Source: Oscillospiraceae bacterium (GTDB lineage Bacteria; Bacillota; Clostridia; Oscillospirales; Oscillospiraceae). From it: a stretch of DNA of 18,851 nucleotides. Location: the NCBI GenBank assembly GCA_028708585.1, contig JAQVYO010000012.1:1-18851 (forward strand), read 5' to 3'. Positions 7,750 through 15,008 of the stretch are shown piece by piece. The translations under genes and the position numbers were made by a program. The notes under the pieces are model-generated. The model searched no databases and was not told the origin of the DNA. It saw only the letters and a program-made list of their open reading frames with translations. The first letter of the stretch is position 1, and each line of letters starts with the position of its first letter.

Positions 7750-9213
7750 ATGAACAGCTTATATAAACGGCAGTTTGCCTTGACGGCGGGCCTCCTTCTG
7801 ATTAGCTTCTGCCTTTTGGGCATCGCTTTTTTCTTTGTCAGCTATCAATATACGGTGAACGAAAAAAAAGCGGCCTTGGAGCGCTATGCCGACCGGGTGG
7901 CTCAGTACACCGCCAGCTATTTAGCAAGCGGCCACAGCATTATGGCCTATGAAAACAATATTTACTGGGACATGCTGGACTTTTTCGCGGAATATTCCAA
8001 CAGCTATCTGGTTTTAAGCAATTCCCATGGCCAGATTCTTTGCAGCACGGACGGCAGGGAAAGCAATTATTATAAAGACAGTTCCATCCCGGCTTCCATT
8101 ACCCGCGCCATCATCACCCATGGGGAATATGCGGGCACCAGCACGCTGGGCGGCCTGTTTCGGACCAACCGCCTGGTGGTTGGAAAACCGGTGGCCATTG
8201 GAAATTATATGGCGGGAATCATCTTTGCGGCCGCTGACACGTCCAGTGTCACGGAAATGTGGCGCGCGATGATTTCCATCTTTTTTATCACCGCTTTGTC
8301 TGTTTTGTGCATCGCGTTTGTCAGCAGTTCGTTGGCCTCCCTGCGGCAGACCCGACCGCTGAAAGAAATGGCGGACGCCACCCGGAAATTCGGCCATGGC
8401 GAATTCGGCGTGCGCGTCAACGATTATGGCAGGAAGGCTGAAATCGGCGCCCTGGCATCCGCCTTCAACGCCATGGCGGAATCTTTGGGCCAGGCTGAAG
8501 CGCGGCGGCAGGAATTTGTGGCAAATATTTCTCACGAGCTGAAAACGCCCATGACCACCATCGGCGGCTTTATCGACGGCATTTTGGACGGCACGATCCC
8601 ACCGGAGTACCAGCAGAAGTCTTTGGAGGTCATTTCTCGGGAAACCAAGCGCCTGTCCCGCCTGGTACGGCAAATGCTGGACGTTTCTCAGCTACAGTCC
8701 GCCGGCTCAAGCACCCAGATGTCCGCTTTTGACATTACGGAGGTCATGCGGCGGATCCTAGTCGGACTGGAACCAAAAATCAGCCGCCGCCGCCTGGATG
8801 TGGACGCATCTCTCCCGAACGATCCCCTCCTGGTCTGGGGTAATGAGGACGATATTATCCGGGTGGGGTATAATTTGCTGGATAACGCCATAAAATTTTC
8901 TCCGGAGGGCGGCGGCATCCGCCTCTCCATTGCCGTTTCCGGCGGAAAGGCGTATGTTTCCGTGCGCAATGAAGGCGAGGAAATCGCTCCTTCGGAACTT
9001 CCCTTCATTTTCGACCGGTTTCATAAAACCGACCATTCCCGCAGCATCGACCGGGACGGCGTGGGCCTTGGCCTTTACATTGTCAAAACCATTTTAAACA
9101 ACCACAATGAGAACATCACTGTCACCAGCAAAAATCATCAGACTGAGTTTGTTTTTACTCTGACCTGCGCAAAGGAATCTGACTTTGGGAGGAAGGACTA
9201 TGGCGGAAAATAA
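7750..9213 (+). CDS. Membrane sensor histidine kinase (HAMP, HisKA, HATPase)
   Basis: Senses an extracytoplasmic signal and phosphorylates the response regulator encoded just upstream. The 487 residues show a first membrane helix (about 9-31), an extracytoplasmic sensor region of about 140 residues, a second helix (about 174-195), a HAMP linker with PLKEMADATRKFGHGEF, a dimerisation/phosphotransfer helix with FVANISHELKTPM (phospho-His262), and an ATPase domain with N box LLDNAIKFSP (Asn379) and G box DGVGLGLYIVK (from about 436). The ribosome binding site GAAGGA (7734-7739) lies across the end of the regulator gene. Its last 14 bases overlap the htrA start. The sensor region resembles the PAS-like/CACHE-like loops of PhoR- and CssS-type kinases, but the ligand is unknown. 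Confidence 0.95.
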   Translation: MNSLYKRQFALTAGLLLISFCLLGIAFFFVSYQYTVNEKKAALERYADRVAQYTASYLASGHSIMAYENNIYWDMLDFFAEYSNSYLVLSNSHGQILCSTDGRESNYYKDSSIPASITRAIITHGEYAGTSTLGGLFRTNRLVVGKPVAIGNYMAGIIFAAADTSSVTEMWRAMISIFFITALSVLCIAFVSSSLASLRQTRPLKEMADATRKFGHGEFGVRVNDYGRKAEIGALASAFNAMAESLGQAEARRQEFVANISHELKTPMTTIGGFIDGILDGTIPPEYQQKSLEVISRETKRLSRLVRQMLDVSQLQSAGSSTQMSAFDITEVMRRILVGLEPKISRRRLDVDASLPNDPLLVWGNEDDIIRVGYNLLDNAIKFSPEGGGIRLSIAVSGGKAYVSVRNEGEEIAPSELPFIFDRFHKTDHSRSIDRDGVGLGLYIVKTILNNHNENITVTSKNHQTEFVFTLTCAKESDFGRKDYGGK

Positions 9214-10474
9214 TTCCCTCTTTGGCGGGCACAGGCAACGCCCCTTCCGGAAGCGGCGGGAAACCGGTTCCGGCCGCCTGGAAGACCCCGGAAGCAGGAT
9301 GCGGCCGGAAGAAAACCGGCCTCCCTGGGAGATCCCGCCCCGGCGCAGGCTCTCCTCCGGCGGCTTTGCCCTTTTGGTCTTTGCCGTTCTGATTTTGGGC
9401 GCCGCCTTTTTCACCCGGGCCATCCATTTTTCCACCGGTTCCGGCGGCAGCTTTTCCACGCGCCCGCCCCTTTCCACGCCGGAGGCAACGCAGAAATCCG
9501 CCGGCCTGTTACTTCAACGGGCGCCCACCAACCCGGACGTCACGCTGAACCTCTCCGCCTTAGCCGGCGATAAGCAAACCTATCAGCAGATTTATACAAA
9601 GTCCATCCCTTCCGTTGTGGGCGTGGAAGGCAGCAAATATACCGGCACCGGCATCATCATCAGCTCCGACGGCTACATCATTACCAATTATCATGTTGTG
9701 GCAGGAAACAGCAAGGTGGAAATTTGTCTGCAAAACCAATCCAAATATGAAGCCCGTTTGGTAGGCGGAGACAAGCAGAACGATCTTGTGGTGCTGAAAA
9801 TCGAAGCCAAGGGGCTTACTCCCGCGGAATTTGGGAACTCTTCCTCCCTGCGGGTGGGGGACCGGGTGCTGGCTATTGGGAATCCGCTGGGCATCGAGCT
9901 GCGGGACACCATGACAGACGGCATTATTTCCGCCATCAACCGGGATGTGATAGTGGACGGCAGGATCATGACCTTAATTCAGACCAACGCCGCTTTAAAC
10001 GCGGGAAATTCCGGCGGCCCGCTGCTCAACGAAAGCGGGCAGGTAGTGGGTATCAACACCATGAAAATGAGTTCCTATGATTCTTCGGTGGAAGGGCTGG
10101 GGTTTGCCATCCCCATTACCAGTGCAAAGCCGGTTATCGACCAACTGTTGGCGAAAGGCGCGGTCCTCGGCTCCCCGGCGCTGGGCGTCACCGTGGCCGC
10201 CGTGGACGGACTGGAAACCGCGGCGCCGGACCTGCCCCAAGGGCTGTATGTACTATCCGTTCACCAGAAGTCGGACGCCTATCAAAAAGGGCTTCGCCCC
10301 GGCGATGTCATTGTCTCCTGCAACGGCAAGGCGGTCGTCGCCGCCTCTCAACTCAACCTGTCCAAATCCGGCCTGAAGGTGGGAGACACCGTCCAGCTGA
10401 AGATCTACCGCGGCGGGACCTACCAAACCTATTTTGTCACCCTGATGGACCGGTCCAAATTGGAGGAGGAATAG
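9200..10474 (+). CDS. htrA: HtrA/DegP-family membrane-anchored serine protease with PDZ domain
   Basis: Predicted envelope quality-control protease that degrades misfolded exported proteins. The ATG at 9200 is preferred over an in-frame TTG at 9185 because GGAGGAAGGA lies directly before it. The 424 residues are organised as an Arg/Pro-rich cytoplasmic tail (1-53), one membrane helix (about 55-76), a linker, a trypsin-like domain with complete triad His165 (TNYHVV), Asp195 (NDLVVLK) and Ser271 (GNSGGPL), and one C-terminal PDZ domain (about 330-420, with GLRPGDVIVSCNGK). It overlaps the histidine kinase gene by 14 bases and is followed after 1 base by the QueG-like gene. In Bacillus, htrA genes are controlled by the CssRS system, so placement behind a two-component system supports an envelope-stress role. 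Confidence 0.95.
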   Translation: MAENNSLFGGHRQRPFRKRRETGSGRLEDPGSRMRPEENRPPWEIPPRRRLSSGGFALLVFAVLILGAAFFTRAIHFSTGSGGSFSTRPPLSTPEATQKSAGLLLQRAPTNPDVTLNLSALAGDKQTYQQIYTKSIPSVVGVEGSKYTGTGIIISSDGYIITNYHVVAGNSKVEICLQNQSKYEARLVGGDKQNDLVVLKIEAKGLTPAEFGNSSSLRVGDRVLAIGNPLGIELRDTMTDGIISAINRDVIVDGRIMTLIQTNAALNAGNSGGPLLNESGQVVGINTMKMSSYDSSVEGLGFAIPITSAKPVIDQLLAKGAVLGSPALGVTVAAVDGLETAAPDLPQGLYVLSVHQKSDAYQKGLRPGDVIVSCNGKAVVAASQLNLSKSGLKVGDTVQLKIYRGGTYQTYFVTLMDRSKLEEE

Positions 10475-10475
10475 C

Positions 10476-11360
10476 ATGCCCCCCTCCCACTTTTTTTGCG
10501 GCGCCCTGAAGCAGCAGGGCGCCGCCGCCTGCGGTGTTCTGCCTTTTTCCGCCCTTACGCCTTATATGAGCGGCCGGGCCAGAGAGCGCGCCTTGTCCCT
10601 TTGTCCCGGCGCCAGGAGCGTTCTGGCGGCCGATTTCCCCTATTTTGCGGGAGAAACAAAAGGGAATCTCTCCGTATATGCCCGGGGAACAGATTATCAC
10701 ATTGCCGTCGCCGCCCGGCTTCAACGGGCCTGCGATCTCTTCCGGACGGCCTTTCCAGACTGTTGTTTTGTGCCGGGTGTGGACAACTCCCCCCTGCCCG
10801 AAAAAACGGCGGCGCGTCTTTCCGGTATCGGCATGCTGGGGCAAAACACGCTGATTCTCTGCCCACCCTATGGTTCCTATATCTTTTTGGGCACCATTTT
10901 AACCGATCTTCTTCTGGATCCGGAGCGGCGGCGGGAAAGCCCTCCCTGCCCCGGCTGCGGCCGCTGTGTTTCGGCCTGCCCCACCGGGGCTTTGTCCCGG
11001 ATGGAAGGACGGACAGTGCTGAATCAAAATCTCTGCGTTTCCCGGCTGACTCAAAAAAAGGGACAGCTTACCCCCGAAGAGGAGCAGATTCTCGCGCGGC
11101 ATCCCTATCTCTGGGGCTGCGACCTTTGTCAGACCGTCTGCCCCCTCAATCAAAACGCCAAGCCCTCCCCTCTGCCCGAATTGGCGGGCAAAGACGATGC
11201 CGCGCCCTATCTTGCAAGCCTCACACCCCAGCTGATTCTGCCGCTGGGCCAGGCGGAGTTTCAAAACCGCTTTGGCAGCCGGGCTTTCGCATGGCGGGGC
11301 GTCGCGGTTTTAAAGCGGAACATTGTCCTGCATAAAAAAGCCTCCCGTTTCCCATACTAA
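10476..11360 (+). CDS. queG: Short QueG-type epoxyqueuosine reductase
   Basis: Predicted iron-sulfur, cobalamin-dependent enzyme for the last step of queuosine synthesis in tRNA, reducing epoxyqueuosine at the wobble position. The 294 residues contain the YARGTDYH motif (68-75), the conserved acid region VDNSPLPEK (Asp103, Glu109), LSGIGMLGQNT (115-125), and all eight cluster cysteines: 158, 161, 164, 168 (CPGCGRCVSACPT) and 187, 215, 218, 222 (CDLCQTVCP). It is about 80-90 residues shorter than classical QueG, mainly at the C-terminus, where the HEAT-like RNA-binding region is missing. The start has GGAGGAGG at 10463-10470 inside the htrA end, so it is translated with htrA. No other queuosine gene is in the window. 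A related but different iron-sulfur reductase cannot be excluded. Confidence 0.8.
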   Translation: MPPSHFFCGALKQQGAAACGVLPFSALTPYMSGRARERALSLCPGARSVLAADFPYFAGETKGNLSVYARGTDYHIAVAARLQRACDLFRTAFPDCCFVPGVDNSPLPEKTAARLSGIGMLGQNTLILCPPYGSYIFLGTILTDLLLDPERRRESPPCPGCGRCVSACPTGALSRMEGRTVLNQNLCVSRLTQKKGQLTPEEEQILARHPYLWGCDLCQTVCPLNQNAKPSPLPELAGKDDAAPYLASLTPQLILPLGQAEFQNRFGSRAFAWRGVAVLKRNIVLHKKASRFPY

Positions 11361-11478
11361 CAGAGTGCTTCCGGATGCGCAAAGCGGCGGGACGCACCCA
11401 AAATTTAAGAGCCGCCTTCCCGTTTCGCCCGCGCGCCCAGGCGTCCGGCCCGGCTCTCTAGAAAGCGGTGGTTATTCT

Positions 11479-11907
11479 ATGCAGGTACAGGAATTGATGA
11501 ACAGCAATGTCGTTTCCATTACCCCCGAAGAAAGCGCCAGTTTGGCGGCCCGGCTGCTGACCCGCCACAACGTTGGCTCTCTTCCGGTTTGCAGCAACGG
11601 CCAGCAGATGCGCGGCATCATCACCGACCGGGACATCGTCCTGCGCTGTGTGGCCGGAGAAAACGACCCTCAGGCCACCCCCGTCCGGGAAATCATGTCC
11701 AAGGACGTGGTCACCATCACCCCCGGAGAAGACGTGCGCAAAGCGGCAAGCTTAATGGCCCATCATCAGATCCGCCGCTTACCGGTGGTGGACAACGGCC
11801 GGCTTGTGGGCATGCTCTCCCTTGGAGATATGGCCAAAAACAACCTGTTCAACATCGAAGCGTCCAAGGCGCTGTCTGAAATTTCAGAAAATTGGAAGAA
11901 AAAATAG
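11479..11907 (+). CDS. Stand-alone two-CBS-domain protein
   Basis: Small cytoplasmic protein of 142 residues made of two CBS domains (about residues 1-60 and 70-130), which usually bind adenine nucleotides and sense energy state. Typical motifs are seen: VQELMNSNVVSITPEESA, GIITDRDIVLR, then IMSKDVVTITPGEDVRKAA and RLPVVDNGRLVGMLSLGDMA. The ATG at 11479 begins the first CBS strand with a weak GGTGG upstream; the frame is open back to 11323 but that part overlaps queG and encodes no domain. There are 118 bases without an obvious promoter between queG and this gene. Its target is unknown. Confidence 0.9.
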   Translation: MQVQELMNSNVVSITPEESASLAARLLTRHNVGSLPVCSNGQQMRGIITDRDIVLRCVAGENDPQATPVREIMSKDVVTITPGEDVRKAASLMAHHQIRRLPVVDNGRLVGMLSLGDMAKNNLFNIEASKALSEISENWKKK

Positions 11908-11933
11908 ACTTTTTCCCGAAAATTTTATAAAAT
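11905..11933 (+). promoter_or_regulatory. Candidate promoter of the ogt-like gene
   Basis: TAGACT (11905-11910) and TAAAAT (11928-11933) are separated by 17 bases in an otherwise AT-rich gap after the CBS gene stop. Each box has one or two mismatches to the sigma-A consensus, so the assignment is tentative. Confidence 0.4.
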
Positions 11934-11975
11934 GGAATCTCCGGGACAGCCGAACCGGACGAAGGAGGTTCTGTT

Positions 11976-12443
11976 ATGGAAAGCGTTTTTTATTACGAAA
12001 CGGATGCGGGCGCCATCGGCATTGCGGAAGACGGCCATGCCATTACACGGCTGTTTTTCGGTCATTTGGATCCGTTTTCCGCCAACGCCGCGCTGAGAGA
12101 AACCAATCTGCTGGAGCACGCCGCAGCGCAGCTCCAGGAATATCTGCAGGGGAAACGGAAGCAATTCGACCTGCCCCTCTCCCCCAAGGGAACGCCGTTT
12201 CAGCTCCAGGTCTGGGATGCTTTGCGCAACATTCCTTACGGGGAAACCCGCAGCTATAAGGAAATTGCCCAGGCGGTAAACCGCCCTCGGGCGTTTCGCG
12301 CGGTTGGCATGGCCAACAACCGCAACCCCATCGCCATTCTGATCCCCTGCCACCGGGTAATCGGCACGGACGGCGGCCTTGTAGGGTATGGCGGCGGCCT
12401 TTTCCTTAAAAAGCAGCTACTGGATTTGGAAGGCGCCCTCTGA
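11976..12443 (+). CDS. ogt: Methylated-DNA-[protein]-cysteine S-methyltransferase (O6-alkylguanine repair)
   Basis: Suicide DNA repair protein that transfers the alkyl group from O6-methylguanine to its own cysteine. The 155 residues give a short N-terminal domain and a conserved C-terminal domain with PFQLQVWDALRNIPYGETRS, the arginine-containing DNA-binding helix (RAFRAVGMANNRNP) and the active-site motif IPCHRV with Cys125. GAAGGAGG (11961-11968) sits 7 bases before the ATG. The length matches Ogt of Bacillus rather than the two-domain Ada. It is the last gene before the bidirectional terminator. Confidence 0.95.
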   Translation: MESVFYYETDAGAIGIAEDGHAITRLFFGHLDPFSANAALRETNLLEHAAAQLQEYLQGKRKQFDLPLSPKGTPFQLQVWDALRNIPYGETRSYKEIAQAVNRPRAFRAVGMANNRNPIAILIPCHRVIGTDGGLVGYGGGLFLKKQLLDLEGAL

Positions 12444-12545
12444 TCTTTCCTTTCCGTAAACGCGCAAATCGTTTTGTTTCAGCGGTCCTGGTTTTCCGGC
12501 CGCCGTTGCCTTTTTTCTTTCTCCCATCCCTCACAAAACAAGAAT

Positions 12546-12597
12546 AAAAAACCATCGGGCAAAGCCGCCGTTTCCGGCTTTGTCCGATGGTTTTTTT
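12546..12597. terminator. Bidirectional rho-independent terminator
   Basis: Arms 12546-12567 and 12575-12596 form a stem of about 22 pairs (one G-T pair at 12559/12583) around the loop CCGTTTC. The A-tract at 12546-12550 and T-tract at 12591-12597 make it work in both directions. It terminates ogt on the + strand and the solute-binding protein gene on the - strand, whose stop is 5 bases away. Confidence 0.93.
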
Positions 12598-12601
12598 GGT
12601 T

Positions 12602-14176
12602 TCAGGAAAATTTCCAGTCCGCAAGGCCGCTGAACACCGAGCCTTCGGTCGGCGCCAAGCCGCTCACCGCCTCTCTGTGGGTTAAAACGGAATCGCTCTT
12701 AAACAAAAGGGGAAGGATCGGGGCGTCGCTGGCCAGCAGCTGATACAGCTTTTTAAAATCATCCTTGCGCTGGCCGCCGGAGGATACCTTCCATTCGCTC
12801 AGCAGCACATCCGCCTGGGCGCTTTGATATCCGCCGAAATTGAGGGTTCCGCCGCTGCCTAGCAGGGCAGACAAGTCAAAGTCGGCGGTGAGCTTGGCTT
12901 CCGCCAGATACAGGTCATAGCCCCCGTTTTTCAGCGCAGACTCATATTCCGCAAACGGCAGCTCCTTCCGGGTTACCCGAATTCCGACGGTTTCCAAGTT
13001 CTGCTGGACGGCCTGCGCCGCCTTTACTTTGTTCTGATTATCCGAGCAGACCAAAAGACGCAGCGTCAGCGGCGACATGACCGTTTCATCCGGCGTTCCA
13101 TCTCCATCCGTATCCTTGACTTCGAGGTAGCCCGCCGATTTCAGCGCGTTTTCCATGTTCTGAGGGGAATAGGAAAGGGTTTTGGCCAGACTTTCATCAT
13201 AGTAGCCGGAACAAGGGGAAACAGGAAGCGCGGCCGCCTGCCCGTGCCGGAAAAAGCAAGAGGAGACAATGGCGGTGCGGTCAACGCCCATGGACAGCGC
13301 CCGGCGCAGCCCGGCATCGGTCAGGGCACCGCTTTTCAAGTTGAACCCCAGGTAAACCATATTGGCCGTAGGATAGTCCCAGACTTGGTAATCTCCGGAA
13401 TATCCCGGCGCGCTGATCCCGGTAAAATCGGTAGTTACCAGATCCAGCTCATAGGTCCTCATCCCATACACCAGCTGGTCGGGCGTGGTCACGCCGCACA
13501 GCCGGATGGTGTTCAGCGGCAAAACAGCCTTTTGCCACCAGCCGGCGTTGGCTTTCAGCGCATAGGACCCCCTGGTTTCCGTGAAGGCATACGGCCCTGT
13601 TCCCACAGGCGTCCCCTCAAGGCTGTTCTCCTTGACAATGGGAAAATCCAGCAGTACGGGCAAATCGCCGTTGGGGGCGGAAAGAGTAAGCAGCACCGTA
13701 CCTCTCCCCTCCGCGCGCACGCCGGATATGCCGGACAGGCGCGCGGAATACTGGGAGCCGGACGCTTTGGCCATATTCAGCGAATAAACAACGTCGGCGG
13801 CGGAAAGGGCCGTTCCGTCGCTGAATGAAACAGAATCCCGCAGCTTCAGCGTGTAAGAAGCCCCGTCCTGGCCCGCCTCATAGCTTTCACACAGAATCGG
13901 AACCGGATGGAATGTATTGTCCACATGAAACAGGCTTTCCCAGATCAGCGGAAAAAACACGCGGTTGGTGCTGTTTGCGCAGGTATAGGGGTTGAGCCCC
14001 GCCAGAGCAAAATAAGGGAGGGTAAACTCTCCGGATGATTTTGTCTCTTCCGGGGACGCCATAGCGTTTGGCGTGGCGGAAACTTCGGCCCCTCCCCCTC
14101 CGGCGGAACCGCAGGCGGTGAGAATGCACAAAATCAACAAGATCGGAATCAAACCACGGAGCGCTTTCATGCTCAT
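12602..14176 (-). CDS. Extracellular solute-binding lipoprotein, family 5 (oligopeptide/dipeptide type)
   Basis: Predicted lipid-anchored substrate-capture subunit of an Opp/Dpp-type ABC importer. The 524 residues start with MSMKALRGLIPILLIL and a perfect lipobox LTAC (Cys22), then family-5 features: NPYTCANSTNRVFFPLIWESL, LKLRDSVSFSDGTALSAADVVYSL, GTGPYAF, LRRALSMGVDR, and the DTDGDGTPDE loop common in this family. The chosen ATG at 14176 overlaps the pgeF stop (ATGA); an in-frame ATG at 14170 is better spaced from GGAAGGG and is equally possible. Reading further upstream would run inside pgeF. No permease or ATPase gene lies next to it, so it is an orphan in this window. A link to murein peptide uptake is only suggested by its coupling to pgeF. 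Confidence 0.9.
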   Translation of the reverse strand: MSMKALRGLIPILLILCILTACGSAGGGGAEVSATPNAMASPEETKSSGEFTLPYFALAGLNPYTCANSTNRVFFPLIWESLFHVDNTFHPVPILCESYEAGQDGASYTLKLRDSVSFSDGTALSAADVVYSLNMAKASGSQYSARLSGISGVRAEGRGTVLLTLSAPNGDLPVLLDFPIVKENSLEGTPVGTGPYAFTETRGSYALKANAGWWQKAVLPLNTIRLCGVTTPDQLVYGMRTYELDLVTTDFTGISAPGYSGDYQVWDYPTANMVYLGFNLKSGALTDAGLRRALSMGVDRTAIVSSCFFRHGQAAALPVSPCSGYYDESLAKTLSYSPQNMENALKSAGYLEVKDTDGDGTPDETVMSPLTLRLLVCSDNQNKVKAAQAVQQNLETVGIRVTRKELPFAEYESALKNGGYDLYLAEAKLTADFDLSALLGSGGTLNFGGYQSAQADVLLSEWKVSSGGQRKDDFKKLYQLLASDAPILPLLFKSDSVLTHREAVSGLAPTEGSVFSGLADWKFS

Positions 14177-14994
14177 ATTCCCTTCCGTTTCAGCGAGATA
14201 ACAGCGGCCATGGAACCTCTGTCTTTTCCAGTGGCCCGGTGAGACCAATATTTTTCCGGGTGGCAGCGAGTGCAGTCCTCCGAAACAGAGATGTGCCCGG
14301 CCGGCACGCCGGCACTTTCCAGACAGTGCGCGTTGATCCCCTTGAGATCCAAATACCATTTCCGGCCCTTTTTTGCAATGTACCGGCGGACGGGCGCGCC
14401 ATATGCGCGTTCCATAGCGTCCGGCACATCCCCATCCGACTCAAAGCAGCACTGGGACAAGCCCGGTCCGACGGCGGCCAGAATGTTCTCCGATGCGGCG
14501 CCATATTCCAGGCCCATTTTTTCCACCGCCAGGGCTGCAATCTTCAGGGCGGTTCCCCGCCATCCGGCGTGAACCGCCCCGATGGACTGGCTCACGGGGT
14601 CATATAATAAAATGGGGATACAGTCGGCTGAAAAGACGGCGAGGGGCAAATCTGCCTGATTGGTTACAAGACCGTCCGTTTCGTAGTCCACCGGATAAAA
14701 AAGCCCTTTTCCGGCATCCTTTCGGGTAACGGTCCGCACCTCGTTCCCGTGTACCTGGTTGGAACACACGATCCGTTCCAAAGGAAGCCCCAAAGCGCCG
14801 CACAAAATGCGGTAGTTTTCCCGCACAAGGTTCGGGTCGTCCCCCCGGCGGATCCCCAGGTTCAAAGTGGCAAACGTTCCTTTGCTTACGCCGCCCTTCC
14901 GGGTGGAAAACGCATGGACAACGCCGCCGGCAGCTTCAAAGCTGTCGGCGGTGAGATAGACCAGGCCGTTTTGATTGTGTTCCGTAATGCCCAT
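14173..14994 (-). CDS. pgeF: Peptidoglycan editing factor PgeF (laccase fold, YfiH/DUF152)
   Basis: Members of this family are copper/zinc-binding laccase-fold enzymes; PgeF removes wrongly incorporated amino acids from peptidoglycan precursors, and other family members have been described with purine-nucleoside activity. The 273 residues show the three metal ligands of the active site: His82 (NQVHGNEV), Cys125 (FSADCIPIL) and His142 (AVHAGWRGT), plus the closing GPGLSQCCFES and GKDRGSMAA segments. GAAGGA at 15001-15006, 6 bases from the ATG, sets the start at 14994; an alternative ATG at 15009 overlaps the secA stop (TGATG) but lacks a binding site. It is 14 bases downstream of secA and overlaps the next gene. 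Confidence 0.93.
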   Translation of the reverse strand: MGITEHNQNGLVYLTADSFEAAGGVVHAFSTRKGGVSKGTFATLNLGIRRGDDPNLVRENYRILCGALGLPLERIVCSNQVHGNEVRTVTRKDAGKGLFYPVDYETDGLVTNQADLPLAVFSADCIPILLYDPVSQSIGAVHAGWRGTALKIAALAVEKMGLEYGAASENILAAVGPGLSQCCFESDGDVPDAMERAYGAPVRRYIAKKGRKWYLDLKGINAHCLESAGVPAGHISVSEDCTRCHPEKYWSHRATGKDRGSMAAVISLKRKGI

Positions 14995-15008
14995 GACGCA
15001 TCCTTCCA

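Noticed and set aside
11408..11457. 7-bp inverted repeat AGAGCCG/CGGCTCT between queG and the CBS gene
   Set aside because: The loop of 36 bases is too long and the arms too short for a terminator or operator claim; likely chance in GC-rich DNA.
12444..12545. Pyrimidine-rich gap after ogt
   Set aside because: No open frame, promoter or RNA structure could be supported; it only leads into the terminator.
13244..13828. 194-residue frame antisense to the solute-binding protein gene
   Set aside because: Low-complexity, no recognisable domain, and fully inside a convincing lipoprotein gene.
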